From Odontocerum albicorne (Eukaryota; Arthropoda; Insecta; Trichoptera; Odontoceridae): a stretch of DNA of 64,000 nt. The notes under the pieces were generated by a model, which searched no databases, was not told the origin of the DNA, and saw only the letters and a program-made list of their open reading frames with translations. The stretch covers positions 21,841,847-21,905,846 of the forward strand of contig OX463859.1 of NCBI GenBank assembly GCA_949825065.1, given 5' to 3'. Of the stretch, positions 12,785-24,479 are shown piece after piece (position 1 is the first letter of the stretch; every line of letters begins with the position of its first letter). The position numbers and the translations under genes are program-made.

Positions 12785-12870
12785 ATTACACTTTCTTTGT
12801 AAACAGTACAGTCTGGTGGGTTTATTGTCATGTAGCAATCTCTTCCAAATAACGAGACAGATTTAAATAC
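12785..12870 (-). repeat. SINE 3' end fragment
   Basis: Reverse complement of the SINE body end: acactttctttgtaaacagt, then ggtgggtttattgtcatgta and caatctcttccaaataac. Confidence 0.6.
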
Positions 12871-12904
12871 AATAATCAATTACCTCATTTAAATCTTTTT
12901 TTAA

Positions 12905-12990
12905 ATATGGGCTCATTGAGCGCCCTTGAGGATAGTATGCTCTGTAAACGGTGATTTATGATTTGTTCTTTAATTATTTCTATTATTATT
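12905..12990 (+). repeat. 3' tail of a further SINE-like family
   Basis: gcccttgaggatagtatgct then ctgtaaacggtgatttatg and a TATTATTATT tail. Related to 39555-39620 (gcccttaaggagagtctgct, then tttaaacggcgctatataaa). Confidence 0.5.
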
Positions 12991-13170
12991 CAACATTCAT
13001 CGAACCCCTAAACCTCGGGCTCACGATTGGCCATAAAAGACGTCAATTATGTTCAGAAAAAAAACTCTTTTCTCCCTTTTATTTTTATCTCTTATGTGAG
13101 GTTCGTTCAATCATATTTTTTTAAATGGGAAACTTGTGTATTTGAAAATTATCTTTTTGGGGTTATATTA

Positions 13171-13230
13171 ATTCAAGTACACGTATATCCCACTTGTTCT
13201 ATTCAAGTACACGTATATCCCACTTGTTCT
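13171..13230. repeat. 30-bp perfect tandem duplication
   Basis: The unit attcaagtacacgtatatcc plus cacttgttct occurs twice back to back without mismatch. Confidence 0.92.
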
Positions 13231-13234
13231 ATTT

Positions 13235-13980
13235 TTTATAAAAAAAATAGGTATCGTTATTTTCAAGATGATGTAATGATTTTTTTATAAATTTTAATCA
13301 AAAGAAATATGTGTTCTATAAAACAAGGCTTTAATATTTATACGATATCGACAAAGAATAAATTGAACGCATTATTTTTCCAATATATTTTTATATTCAA
13401 AATTTAAGAAAACAAGGGTAAAAGGATTAAAGTACAAGGATACAGGAATGAGAGTTTATGATCCTGGATACACAAATTCTGTCAGATGACGTGGTGCTTA
13501 GAATCGCTATATAAGGAGGCTAAGGGCATATCTTGGGGTGTGTCAAGGGAAAAATTCTCAAGATTATGGTAATGGGGCCTTGAATCGTAGCGGGATATTA
13601 TGTATCACCTTTAAATTGCGAAAAACAAGTACCTGCTTGAAGTGTCACTTTATAAGAATATGCTTGTATTAAGGTACTATCTTCATGTAGCTTATTTTGA
13701 GTCATCAAAAAATATGTTTGAGTTAACAAAATACATAACGCTTATGTAACAAGATGCTTAAGTACCATTTTCACGACACAGCGAGTTTTTGTACCGTTTC
13801 GTGAAAGAAGTTTTTGTATACGTACCATTTTCATTAAACATGAATTTTGTACAAGAATCTTTTTTACTGTCTTCTTTATAACTTGGCGGCTTTCTAAACA
13901 TGTTGCGATTTTTTTTACAAATAAACAGAAATATGTTAAGGATGCCTCAAGTGCAAATCATAGACACGTATATAATTATT
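13235..13980. other. No gene recognised
   Basis: AT-rich, with several copies of a loose 'gtaccattttca' word (13764, 13822 and again at 14570) but no defined element. Confidence 0.4.
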
Positions 13981-13984
13981 AAAT

Positions 13985-14200
13985 GTTATTGTGTTACACT
14001 TTCGTTGGATACACTACAACCTGGTGGACTTATTGCCATGTGATAATATCTTTCAACCAATCAGAAATATGTTAAAGAGGTCTTAATTGAAAAGCAGACA
14101 GAAGTCCTTTTATATAAATCTGACTTCCAGCGGGATTATCTCGTAACCCCCGGGCTGAGAGACATGGGTCTTACCAACTAGGCCACGGAGGTCTTCACCA
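13985..14200 (-). repeat. tRNA-derived SINE, near complete
   Basis: On the minus strand it starts gacctccgtggcctagttgg (A-box region), has a degenerate B box (cccgggggttacgagataat), then body with ctggttggtt-like cattgattggttgaaagat and ends in the ccaccaggttgtag-type tail. Diverged copy of the family best preserved at 33410-33600. Confidence 0.75.
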
Positions 14201-14204
14201 TTTT

Positions 14205-14885
14205 AGCAAACAAAAATTTAATTGATTTTTTTTATCGTTTGATAATAATTGAGTCCTCTTGGTGAGTGACTGTGAAATCAATTTAATATAATTGAATATT
14301 TTTAATTTAAGGTAATTAAATACAATTTTGTTTTATTAAATTGACAAAAAACTTATGTATTTATATGATTCTGTTAAAACATAGCTTTTCTATGAGTTTT
14401 TTTTCTCATGTAACAGGAAACTTTAATATACGGACAATATTTTTAATCAAGAATCTTATGCATAAACATAATTCTAAAAAAAAAATAAGTAAACGCAATA
14501 CTATAAACAGGCAGTTTGCGTATACGAGTAAGTGCCATTTTATGAAGTAAAAAGCTTATAAATTTTAATAGTACCATTTTCATGTAACATAAAAATAATA
14601 TATTAGTATTAGTTTCATGCAACATGGAGTTCTTTCTTAGAATTGAACTTTAAAGGTCTTTGATGGTTTACAAAACCAATGAGTTTATGTTGAGAAGTAC
14701 TTGATAGCTTAATGAAACAAAAGTATTTCAAATGTTTGAGGTTTTTTTAATTACTTTGTTCTTTTTAAAATAATGTTGTTAATGAACACAAACCATAAGC
14801 AGTATTTTAAACAAATAAACCAGTTTACAGTGAATACATTAAAAGAAAAAGGAATATAAAAAACTTAGGTTAAAGAAAGACAAGT
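14205..14885. other. AT-rich stretch, nothing recognised
   Basis: No protein-like frame or repeat partner found beyond simple AT-rich words. Confidence 0.45.
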
Positions 14886-14889
14886 TAAG

Positions 14890-15420
14890 AAGGATATTTA
14901 ACGGCTTTTAGTGATGAAAGAGTCAATAGGGCATAACAAATATACTCGAACCAGGTAGTATTAAAATCTGGTTAGATGATGGAAACTCCACTTCAGTATT
15001 TTAGTACTGACTTTGATGTATGGGAGTGAACCGTGGACAGAAAAATAATGAAAAAAGTTGACGAAGTGTTATATAACTACGTGCATTGAGAAGAATACAT
15101 GGGGTGACATCTGTGACAAAATACGAAATTAAATTATAAAGAAAGATTGTGTGAACTTAAGGTCATGTGAGTAAGATGGAGAAAGGAACTTTGTGATGAT
15201 TTTGGCACTTGGAACGAACGAATAAAAAACCAACTAACAAAACCAATATACAGTGTGAATGTGAGTTGAAGACGTGATAAAGCACGACGAAACAAAATAA
15301 TTGTTGAATGAAGAAAATTATATCGAAATAATGCCATTTAAGATGAAAGTAAAGACCAAATAAAATATTGTTGGATCAAATTAATGATATTTTGAAAGAA
15401 GAATATATACAAAATCAGAA
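14890..15420 (+). mobile_element. LINE family B remnant
   Basis: Broken frames include LMYGSEPWTEK near 15014 (the 'LLYG.ETW' block after the RT domain), then TCIEKNTWGDICDKI ('R..GV...D.IRN'). The sequence before it (atatactcgaaccaggtagt) pairs with 46795-46815 in the copy at 46630. Strongly decayed. Confidence 0.65.
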
Positions 15421-15424
15421 CACT

Positions 15425-16105
15425 GTTGATAATTTTTGCTCGGAGTATCGGTCCTATTTAAGGACACCTTATTCCTTCATCGAATGTTTGTAAATGGACT
15501 TGGGATATTTTATTCGATTATTTTGGGTGGTGGAAAAAGAACAAGGGTATTAGAGAGGAAAGAATAGAATTGTGAAGTAATGTTATGAGTTCTGTGAAAA
15601 GGTGAATGAAAATATATTTCTATTTATGATTTTACTATAATATTCTCTTTCATAAGAAAAAAAACTTATTTCTAATTCTTCTTCATTTTCCGTGTATTGT
15701 TATTTCTTTAACTATCTTCTTTCGAATAATATTTACAGAAAATACAAAGATCTGTTGGACAATAGATTTCCAAGTTGATGATTTACCGGTTCGTGTAACT
15801 GAGAATTTATATTCCAAACACAGTGACAGACACTAAGACCTAGCGAAGGATCTGAAGGGGATGTTACGTCGTTTATATAGATCAAGAATTTCAATGGTGA
15901 ATTTATACGGGGGATTTCAATAGTCTAGACTCCAGTCAGAGGTCGTCAATGGATACACTGAACGCAATAAAATAAAAGGTGATATGTAAAAGATATTTAT
16001 GTTTCTAGCCATTTTATGTTAAGGATTTTTACTATTTTCATTGCATTCTCCTTAAGGAAGTATTTTGAATAAAGAAAATTATTTTATTGGAAAAAATATT
16101 TCTTA
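15425..16105. other. No gene recognised
   Basis: 15425-15620 may continue the LINE fragment but I cannot align it. The remainder is AT-rich single-copy-looking DNA. Confidence 0.35.
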
Positions 16106-16107
16106 CA

Positions 16108-16310
16108 ATTTCCGTGACCCGGTTGATAATATTTCTGTCTTCAAGTCTGATAATTGCGAATTCGATTCCTGTTGGTATTCATATTTATTAAAAAAAGATT
16201 CCGGGATGGTATTCTTTTAAGGGTTGCTTAACAGCTTTCTCATTAGTTAGAAAATATTGTCACATAGTAATACATCAATCAGGCTGTACTGTATAAAATG
16301 AAAGTTTGAT
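16108..16310 (+). repeat. tRNA-derived SINE
   Basis: Head tccgtgacccggttgataat, B-box-like gaattcgattcctgttgg, body ggtattcttttaagggttgc and ctttctcattagttagaaa, and tail aggctgtactgtataaa. Same family as 33410-33600. Confidence 0.7.
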
Positions 16311-16319
16311 ATTTTTTTT

Positions 16320-17110
16320 TATTAATTCAACCGTTTTCAATAAAAATCATTTTTAAAGAAACCCTAATTGAAAAGTAAAAATTCATGCTAAATATATAAA
16401 CACGTTATTTTGTGGGTATAGGTAACCACTTCCTAGGCAAGACCTGTGACGAATCGGTTCTATTCCAAATGAATAAAAAAATCATGTATTTACACTAAAA
16501 CATAACTCAAACATGCGCACTCAGAATTCTTATCCCATACTTACAAACCTTACGTTATCAAACACATACAAAACCATGCACTCCATAATCTCAATAACCA
16601 AATATTCAACGATTCCCCACTTTACGCTCAACATTCAAATCAATATCATAAATTTCAGTTTAGAAAGCAAAGAAGATGTTTAATCTGACTTGTTCTCTCT
16701 TTTTATTTTGCATACTCTTTAATGAATAAGGGGTTCTTTGCAAATTGTGTATTGTTCAAATTATTTGTTAAGATACGAGTATTATTAATGCCGGCTCCTT
16801 ACCTCTTCTCTCAGATCACATGACAGGTGTCTCACCAATCAGGCCACTATTCTCCATGATATTTCCAACGTATCGCTTTTGGCACTCTCTTCATTATTGG
16901 GGCCCTTGTTTCATAAACACTGGATATGGTCAGCCCGTCTGAATACGAAGTATAATTAAAGATCAAAATAAAAAGATTCCAATAAAGTTTTTTTTGGGTA
17001 CCAAAGGTTCACAAACATACTTTTCAATTTCAAAGGTATCAGATAAGAACTGCCAGTCTAGTTTTAGAGTTCATCTGATAGTAATACTCGTACGAAGCTC
17101 GACGTATGCG
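16320..17110. other. Mostly unassigned; SINE head fragment on the minus strand at 16800-16860
   Basis: The words acaggtgtctcaccaatcag and gccactattctcc at 16820-16855 are the reverse complement of a SINE head. Otherwise nothing is recognised. Confidence 0.4.
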
Positions 17111-17163
17111 AGTGTTGTTACCTGTATACGTGTGATAGTATTTTTCCAGTTCCAAGAAACTCG

Positions 17164-17451
17164 TTGATTGAACCAAGTATTCTTTCGATCATATCAAAGG
17201 TTTTACAGAAATTATTGTTCCTTCAGATATTAGATTTTCTTCTAGCCAATGGCATATTGCCCATGTATCAATCTGGCTTAAGGCCTAAATATAGCAAAAC
17301 AACGGCATTGAGCAATGTGGTTAATGACATATTGTGGGAATCAGATAAGGAAAAGATTATTGCTCTGTTTCTGCTGGATTATTCTAGGGCTTTCGATACT
17401 GTCAATATAGATCTCCTGATCTCTAAACATCCTTTTATGAGAGCTTTTTAA
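17164..17451 (+). pseudogene. Non-LTR reverse transcriptase fragment (Jockey/CR1-like)
   Basis: An open frame of 95 residues matches the start of the RT domain of non-LTR retrotransposons: SIISKVLQKLLFLQILDFL (block 1), then LPMYQSGLRPKYSKTTAL (the QSGFR..HST.TAL block) and ALFLLDYSRAFDTVNIDLL (the LD.SKAFDTV block, whose first aspartate is a catalytic metal ligand). The YADD part and everything after it are missing, so the protein would be inactive. LINE proteins copy their own RNA at a nicked target. Reading upstream of 17164 is closed. Confidence 0.85.
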
Positions 17452-17454
17452 ATT

Positions 17455-18035
17455 TTTGACATAAAATAGACAGGATTTCTTCACTTAAGTGTACTCATGC
17501 ATAAAATTATCGAGATGAAAAAATGTCACTCTATCTTTTCGAAAATCTGAATCGGGCTAGAGGTTTTCACTGCTATGAAACTGGAAGCAGAAAAACTCTT
17601 TTAATCATCCCAAACCATAATCCAACATTATTCGAGGGATCCTTCTCATGTTCAGCCAGCAAATATTGAAATAAGTTGCCTTTGTTCTTGAAAGAGCTGG
17701 TGAATAGTTGTACCTTCAGAAATGATCAAAAATGTTACCTCCTGAATAGTTAGGGATTTTTTTTTCGTGATTTGGACTCTTATTTGCTTTTCCATACTAT
17801 CGCTGGCGGGGAATTTGTTATTTTTTCAATAATTTTGATATTGATTCTTACTTATTTTCATCTTTTGTATTGTAGTTTGTGCGTGTACATATCATTTTCC
17901 ATTTGTGATTTTATTTTGATAAAATTTGCACACCTATCAGTTTTTTGCTGTGTATTAATCTGAGAGGTATTTATTGGTTTACTATTTCATTTTTCTGCCG
18001 TTAGTTAATTTTCTATTTTATTTTATTTGTCTACA
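17455..18035. other. No gene recognised
   Basis: T-rich DNA with one open frame of 63 residues that is only hydrophobic low-complexity translation. Confidence 0.4.
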
Positions 18036-18039
18036 TGTA

Positions 18040-18260
18040 TAAGGGTGTGGTCTGAATAATATATGGTTTGCTCTATGTTGATGTGGTGTATCTCAGTTGG
18101 GGGATGTTATAAAATAATCCCAGACCTTTTGATAGTTTCTCTCTTAAATATATTTTTTCTACAGTTTATCTTGAGATACAAGTGCGATTTCGTAATGCAT
18201 TATATATGTTATGTATATACTATGTTGATTTTTATAAACCTATATTTACTATCATTATTA
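18040..18260 (+). mobile_element. LINE family A-type 3'UTR fragment
   Basis: The segment ccttttgatagtttctctct, taaatatatttttt and then tatactatgttgatttttat parallels 4590-4720 (cattttgatagcttccctct ... catactatgttgatatcaat). Confidence 0.6.
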
Positions 18261-18420
18261 TTATCAGGAAGTGTGACGGTAAAATGCGTTACTCGCCTAT
18301 TACGGTAGTTCTGAACCCGAGGGCTCAATAACTGAGGCCGAATACAATATTATCTCCCGGTCACGATCTTCATTGTATAAGCATTACCGATTTGTATATA
18401 ATTAAATTACCATACTAATA

Positions 18421-18963
18421 AAGGGGTTTTCATATTAAGCGGTTTTTTTTTTAAATTTTTTTTAATTCTTGAATAAAACACACAATTTACTTTGATTTCA
18501 AAAAACTTTTTATTGGTCATTAATGTATAATGTATGACATTTAAATACAAAAAAACAATATCTGCCAAATGTCGCTCCACAGATGTCCACTCTTTTGTCA
18601 AAATTTTCTATGACGTTTTGGCATAATTGCGGTTCTAACTCACCAATAACGTGAATAATTTCGTCCTTCAGCTCAGGAATTGATTGGGAGTCCTTCTTAT
18701 AGACCTGGTTTTTCACATAACCCCGGAGAAAATAGTCCAACGGTGTCAGATCACGTGCTCTTGGTGGCCAATTAACATCACCGTTTCCGGAGATTACAAT
18801 ACAGAAAATACTACTCAATTTTAACGCGTTGTTGTATTGTATACGACACATTTATAAATTTTATACATTACACTTCTCAAATGTCACAAGACCCAGGAAA
18901 GAACGCGACTTCATCTGTGTTTTATCAAAGAACTTAAAAATCCGCTTAATTTGAAAGATCCTT
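18421..18963 (-). mobile_element. Short mariner/Tc1-type element with TIRs
   Basis: Inverted termini pair aaggggttttcatattaagc (18421) with aaggatctttcaaattaagc (reading in from 18963). TA flanks both ends (18419-18420 and 18964-18965). The 543-bp body holds only the C-terminal end of a transposase, so it is a strongly deleted derivative. Confidence 0.82.
18510..18851 (-). pseudogene. C-terminal fragment of a Tc1/mariner-superfamily transposase
   Basis: The 113-residue frame contains NWPPRARDLTPLDYFLRGYV near residues 27-46. This matches the block carrying the last catalytic aspartate (LTPLDYF) of one group of mariner-like transposases, followed by the usual helical tail (ELKDEIIHVIGELEP). 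The first two catalytic aspartates and the DNA-binding domain are missing. The first 20-25 residues of the frame do not look homologous and are probably deletion-junction sequence. Confidence 0.75.
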
Positions 18964-18969
18964 TACATG

Positions 18970-21000
18970 AAAAAAAACTCGCATTGTTAGTACTGAATAC
19001 AGTACATCCTTCTTTTATGGATAGAAAAGGTAATAAAACAAGAACGAAAATCGCTATTTCTGCTTCGACAGTAAACCTTACAAAGTTTATGATCGCTAAA
19101 ATGTGTCAAATCAACCTTTGAAAGAAACGCGTTTATTTCGTATGCGTTTGACATATTTACTGTTTATTTCAGCCTGTGAATCAACCTTTTTTTCGTAATG
19201 GGATTTGTGGATATTTTTTAATACTTAAGAAAGGTGGGTAACCAGAAAATACCTAATGGTATAAAAAATTTACATTTGAATATATTCGACTAGAAGTTGC
19301 ATATTGTATTGAACGTGTATAACACTTTGCGTTATACAGTCGTCGGCTGTGGTCTAATGTTTAACATTCGCCCTAAGCAAACGGGTGCCCTAGATTCGAT
19401 TTCCTGACGGATTCACTTCCAGACAGGTTTTTTTCTTAGACCGTTTTACATTCGAACTTATGTTTGTAGATTATATACTACTTATATATCACTTATTATT
19501 ATAGCGCTGATAAATTGTAAAAAAATCACTGCCTTTGGTCTGGCTAAAATATAAAAATATTGTATTTTATTACACTTTAGTTATTTACAGTACAATCCGA
19601 TGATTTATTGTTATGAGAAAATATATTCCAACCAACCAACCAAACGGTGCTGTAAGGTTTTTTTTATAAATACATTGATTCCAGACTGAAACCGAATCCG
19701 TAAAATCCGCGTTGTAAGACAGGTTCCTTGTTAACTCAAACTCGTTATTCTCTCTTATTGTTACTTTTCATTATTCCCTAAGAAATATATTTTCCAAGCA
19801 TGGTTCTGATTACTGCCAAAGTCTTACATAATAGTCAACAGTAAGTCTTTTTTTGGTCATCAATACTCAATACAAAAAAACCTCGTACAATAACAGCAGC
19901 TACTTATCTCCTTTACATATTATTTCCTTGTTTCTTATATGTTATAGTATTTAAACTTATGTGTTGAATTCGACAGGTTGATTGATCTCTGCTCATTCAA
20001 ACCATCTAATATTTTAAGCTTATTTGCAAATCAAATTAATCTTAAGTATTTTCGGAACATGTGTGTGTGCAGATTTGGATTAGTGGGATGAGTGGGATTA
20101 GTGGGATGTGTGTGTGTGCATATCCACAGTGTTATAAGTTAAAATTGATGCAATTCTGTCAGATTAAATTATGTGACACATATATAAAAACTGAACCTAT
20201 TTTTTGCTCTTCCTATTAAACATAGCTTTAAAAAAGTTGTTCGAGTCATTTAATATGAAACATGGTGTATTACTTAAAATATGAAAATCTCAAAAATGAC
20301 AACTTACCTTGAAGATCGTAAGAGTTGAATGGCTATTGGAATTTAGTAAGTAGGATCTCAGAGCGTTGAAGTTAAAAAGACAAAGCTCTGAATGAGAAGT
20401 TTTATTATTTTTTAGTTGAAACAAAGAAACATCTCTTTTCGAAAGTATTAATTTTAAAGACAAGCCTTCAATCACATGTCGTAACTTATTCGCCTAATAC
20501 TTTAAAAACGAGAAAATAATTGAAAAAGCTCGTTTTGTTTGACAGTTTGAAAAACAAAAAGGAGGACGGCAAAGTGATGAAAAAAATTAAACATGAACGT
20601 TTCCACAACATGAACCAAAAAAAATTACAAAGAGGGTGGGGAAAACGAGCCTAGAACTTTTCAGCATTAAAACGAGATTTTAGGATCTATTTAATTTAGA
20701 AAATGTTGTATTACAGTATTTGTACGTCTCTTGCGTGATTATTTCGTGCATTATTTTAGATGAAAGTGTGCTCTAGATGATGAGACAGTAAATCACGTAT
20801 TTTTCAGCTGTCATTGTAATATATCATATTTGTTTTTCTAAATGTCATATTCTGGTAGCACAAGCTGTCCACTGTATCTTACCTGACAATGCTTTTAATC
20901 GTTTTTCACGAGAAGGCAAAAGTGTTTTTTTTTTTTTTTTGAAGTGGATTGATAAGTTTCCGATATTTCTATGTGGATATGTAGAAATTATAATGGTACA
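18970..21000. other. Unassigned, with a tRNA-like SINE head at 19343-19420 and a SINE 3' fragment at 19565-19650
   Basis: ggctgtggtctaatgtttaa then ttcgatttcctgacggattc at 19343-19420 is a tRNA-like head; a second copy is at 62419-62490. On the minus strand 19565-19650 shows the ggttggttggttggaatata SINE body end. A short G-rich direct repeat (attagtgggatgagtgggat) lies at 20078-20110. The rest shows no gene. Confidence 0.5.
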
Positions 21001-21009
21001 ATGAAAGCG

Positions 21010-21290
21010 GGTTTATTAAATACGACCAAGAAAAGCAGTCCGAGATGGTTTGGGCGTGAAGAAAGAATGAGTAAAGAAGGAATAACAAATCAAATATATG
21101 GTGCAAATGTGAGCAAAATGCGTGGCAGAGGAAAACCAAGGATAAAATAGTTGGATCAGATACCTTATAATATTTTGAATGAATGAAATGTAAAAGAAAT
21201 TTTTGGATGAAAATCTGACACTATCTCATCTCTATTTACCTAGACACAGGAAGCGATGGTATGTATGATAAAATAAACTTTGTGAATTCC
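21010..21290 (+). mobile_element. LINE family B C-terminus and 3' end
   Basis: Broken frames read WFGREERMSKEGITNQIYGA, then NVSKMRGRGKPRIK and a loose LDQIPYNILNE. This is the family's 'WFGHVERM...R.TKQIY.ANVS..RGRGR..W.DQI..IL' signature. The end shows ctatttacctagacacagga, then gatggtatgta. Confidence 0.75.
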
Positions 21291-21294
21291 AATA

Positions 21295-21865
21295 ACACGA
21301 TTTCACTATCGCAACTCGAGTTGAAAGCTTCTTTATCGAGTTGAAAACTTATTTATTGAATTCTATGTCAGGAAAACTAAACACATCGTCTAACTCAACA
21401 CATCAGCCTTAAGTCCACATCCCTAATCACTTCATTCCGTCTTTTTCATATATCTACATTGTTGCAAATAAAATTGGCAAGATAAAATCTAGTAATTTGA
21501 AAGCAAAAGAATCATTAAGTCTTAATAAATCAAAATAATTACTTTTTACCCGCAGTTGGTGGGATTTACTGATTCTGGTACGGAGTAAAGTGGCAGGATC
21601 AATTTAGCGAGAATTGATGTTCATGAAGTTCATGGCAAGGCAAAAAAGCTATAAATCTGCTCTTCCTTCCAATACATTTTCTCTCTCAAAAATCCTAATG
21701 GGCTGGTTTATGTTTGCTTAACCATCTAAAACGTATACCGCAAGGAGCACATGAGATTTTTATGAATAATTTATTATTTTCTGGTACAAGGGTTACCAAA
21801 CCAAGGGTTGATTTTATTTTCTATTTTACAAGTATCACTTTACACGTTTATAAGATTTATTTATT
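21295..21865. other. No gene recognised
   Basis: AT-rich; near 21313 the words gagttgaaagcttctttatc and gagttgaaaacttatttatt form a short local repeat. Confidence 0.4.
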
Positions 21866-21869
21866 TATT

Positions 21870-21965
21870 TAAGAATTCATTGTAAAATTACATGGCGCGC
21901 TCATTGCCAGGTGACAATCTCTTCCAACCAAACAGATAAAAGTAAATAAATAAAGTTAATAATAC
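21870..21965 (-). repeat. SINE 3' end fragment
   Basis: Reverse complement of the SINE tail: gcgctcattgccaggtgaca then atctcttccaaccaaacaga. Confidence 0.6.
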
Positions 21966-21989
21966 CTTCTTAAAAGGGGTGTTTTCAAA

Positions 21990-22270
21990 TGTTCCCTAAA
22001 GCGGCACAATCTACTTACATTTCGTCTACTTAGAGTAAGACTTTTACACGCCACAGGGCCAGAAACGACCAAAACCCTATTATAATACCTCGCTATATTG
22101 AATCGATTTGAAAAAATCTATTTGTTTGATTAAGGCGAATACCACCTTCGAGTTCTACCACCCTCCGAACGACCTCTCTCAGACGTATACTCAAAATATA
22201 AAAAGGATTCATTCCAGAAACGGACTTGAATGCAAAGAGACAAAGTTTGAAATCAATCCGCTAGCGACAG
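21990..22270 (+). repeat. Dispersed coding relic family F, copy 1
   Basis: Its translation, with stops and frame changes, gives ...HATGPETTKTLL... NRFEKIYLFD ... EYHLRVLPPSERPLSDVYSK. It aligns block by block with 50620-50880 (YATGSAIEKAL, DRFGTIHLCD, DEIDLKVLLFF, RPSLKHIFERY). I do not recognise the parent protein; a transposon or retroelement polyprotein is likely. Confidence 0.55.
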
Positions 22271-22379
22271 TTGAGCTAATGTAGACTTTTTTGAAGTGGG
22301 TATTATTATTGATTACCATTTTTCAGCCTAGCAGTTGCATTTAAAAAGGCTTTAGGCTAGAAATCTAAAAATCAGCTGA

Positions 22380-22790
22380 CCAGAATTAATAAAACTACAA
22401 TAATCTAGATAGGAGGTGAATGGAATTGGAGATGTCCGAAAGATTGTCAAGAACACGTTGAAAAATAATAGTACTATGCTTTGAAGTATGAATACAGAGT
22501 AATGTGTGATGATGGGGATAGTTGAGGGAAAATTATCAAAAGGGCGGTGTCTTACGAAATGGACGGATCTAATAAAAGAAGTCTTCTTTAAGCACTGCAT
22601 TCAACATGATCCAAGACCAGGCAAGATATATACATATGATGCGCCGAGTTCGAGACATACCAGAGAACCACGACGTTAAGCACTGATCACGTGCTGAAGG
22701 AGACGAAGGCATCAGGATGTGGATGAAATGAAATGCTACCATTGCTTCTTATTCTATTAACAAACAAGAAAATGATGCCACATCTGTTAT
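22380..22790 (+). mobile_element. LINE family A remnant, copy 2
   Basis: Broken frames give ELEMSERLSRTR, then MMGIVEGKLSKGRCLTKWTD and LIKEV, equal in order to the blocks at 4320-4490. The tail taagcactgcattcaacatg and gagttcgagacataccagag matches 4505-4575. Confidence 0.75.
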
Positions 22791-22879
22791 TATTAAACAG
22801 AATTATTCACTCGTAAATTATGACCACAACGCTCAGTTTAGAGCACATGATAAATAGAAGATAAATCTAGACGGAATAG

Positions 22880-23560
22880 GAAAAAAAATCCATATGGCAA
22901 TTTATTCGCCAGGTAATTTTTACCGTACTGAGAGAACAGATCTTCAAAAGTTTTTTTTATCTAACAACGCAACTTTCACCTTCTCCACATTCATACATCT
23001 CGTCATGCGCAATCTTCTATTTTTTTCATACTTTTCACTTTACCTTTCAAAAACTAGTCCATTTGGTATAGTCACGTTGTTCTCGATCTAGTTCTTCCAC
23101 GCACTTATGACTTGTATACTTGCTTAGTCATTCTTTCATCATTCATTATTTCTACGCGCTTAAACCATATTAAAAGTTTTTTCTTTAGCTTACTTAAAAT
23201 ATCCATTTTATCCTTGCATACATTTCTGACGTCTTTATTCCGCATTTTTTCAAACATTGACACTCCACAAATTTTCCTAAGTACACGCATCTCCACAGCA
23301 CTAATATTACTTTTTCCTTATTCCGCCAAGTTCAAGTTTCACCTTTATATACAACTACATCAAGGGGGCACCATCACACTATTGTGTATTGCCATTTTTG
23401 CTACTGTTGATTTTGCACAGTTGTCTTACATAACATTAGGTGTTCCGTTTGCCTTGTTCCCTGTCGCTACCCTTCTTTCAATGTCCCTTTTAACTCGCCC
23501 ATCACACGTGAATATCCTGCCCAGATAACTTAATTACTCGTAATTAACTTGCTCCAATTT
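22880..23560 (-). mobile_element. LINE family B remnant, minus strand
   Basis: The minus strand reads MEMRVLRKICGVSMFEKMRN, then KDKMDILSKLKKKLLIWFKR, then VEIMNDERMTKQVYKS at 23105-23296. This is the region after the RT domain in RTE-like LINEs ('EMR.LR.I.GV...D..RN', 'WFGHVERM.DER.TK.IY'). The flanking 22880-23100 is the less conserved tail. The 63-residue stretch is open, but there is no complete protein. Confidence 0.8.
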
Positions 23561-23564
23561 TCTG

Positions 23565-23930
23565 AGTTGACCCATCCGTCACACACACTTTTTACAATAT
23601 TTATTTCTATAACCATAACCTTTAATATACATGTTAATATAATATACAATACTACTGATAAGATAGAAAGTTTTAATTTGAATTCTATATACTAATTTTT
23701 GTCTAATTTTGGGAAACTTCGACTGATTCTGTTTCATGAAAAGCGAGTACCTGAAAACCCTAATAAAAGTCTTCACGTACAATTTGTCCCCACTAAGAAG
23801 GACATAATGTGAATTGGGATCGAGACGGGCCACCGTTTTTTTAGTGTAATCTAGTACTGTATTACATCTAAATAATAATTAGGGAGCGAGTGATTGATTA
23901 AAAAGTTTGTAAATATATTTTAACGACATC
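23565..23930. other. No gene recognised
   Basis: AT-rich DNA without a convincing frame or repeat partner. Confidence 0.4.
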
Positions 23931-23934
23931 CAAT

Positions 23935-24165
23935 GTATTGTTAGTAAGCCAGTTACCTTCCGTTTGGGAGTTTCGGCTTCGATTTACGATGGTTTCCGAA
24001 AAAAGAGCTCCAATCAGGTAAAATACTTGGTCTGGCAACATATCCGAATACTCAATTCCGGTTGGTTAGGGTTGTCTCTTTATAAAAAAAATCTTTCCAT
24101 TTGGTTGGAAGAGATTGCAACAAGGTAATATACCCACTAGATTGTACGGTATATAATTAATATTT
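23935..24165 (+). repeat. tRNA-derived SINE, diverged
   Basis: B-box-like gtttcggcttcgatttacga, body with ctttccatttggttggaaga, gattgcaacaaggtaatata and tail ccactagattgtacggtata. Confidence 0.65.
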
Positions 24166-24369
24166 AGTACAATGAATAAAAGTATATCGATATCGTTCGC
24201 TTGAATTTTGACCATTGGCGATTTCCTTCGCTACGCAAGCATCCGCAGGTCGACAATTCGTTTATTCTGAGGATGCTCGCATAAAAGCGAAATTGGAAAC
24301 TGTTCAAAATATTAGTGGAATGAAATCGAGTGATTTTCAGTAATTCGTGCAAAGTACGTACTGAATAAT

Positions 24370-24475
24370 GCTTTTGTTATACACAGTACCAACTAAGTGG
24401 TTTTATGTCATGTTGCAATCTCTTCTTACCAACCAATGAAATGTTCTAAGCTAAGGCTTTAATGTAAACATGGCT
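24370..24475 (-). repeat. SINE 3' end fragment
   Basis: Reverse complement of the SINE body end: acacagtaccaactaagtgg, then catgttgcaatctcttctta and ccaaccaatgaaatgttct. Confidence 0.65.
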
Positions 24476-24479
24476 CAAT

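Noticed and set aside
14341..14625. Overlapping 60- and 69-residue frames
   Set aside because: AT-driven frames on both strands without protein-like features.
22894..23528. + strand frames of 65 and 138 residues
   Set aside because: Antisense of LINE B; the minus strand carries the recognisable MRVLRKICGVS...WFKRVEIM blocks.
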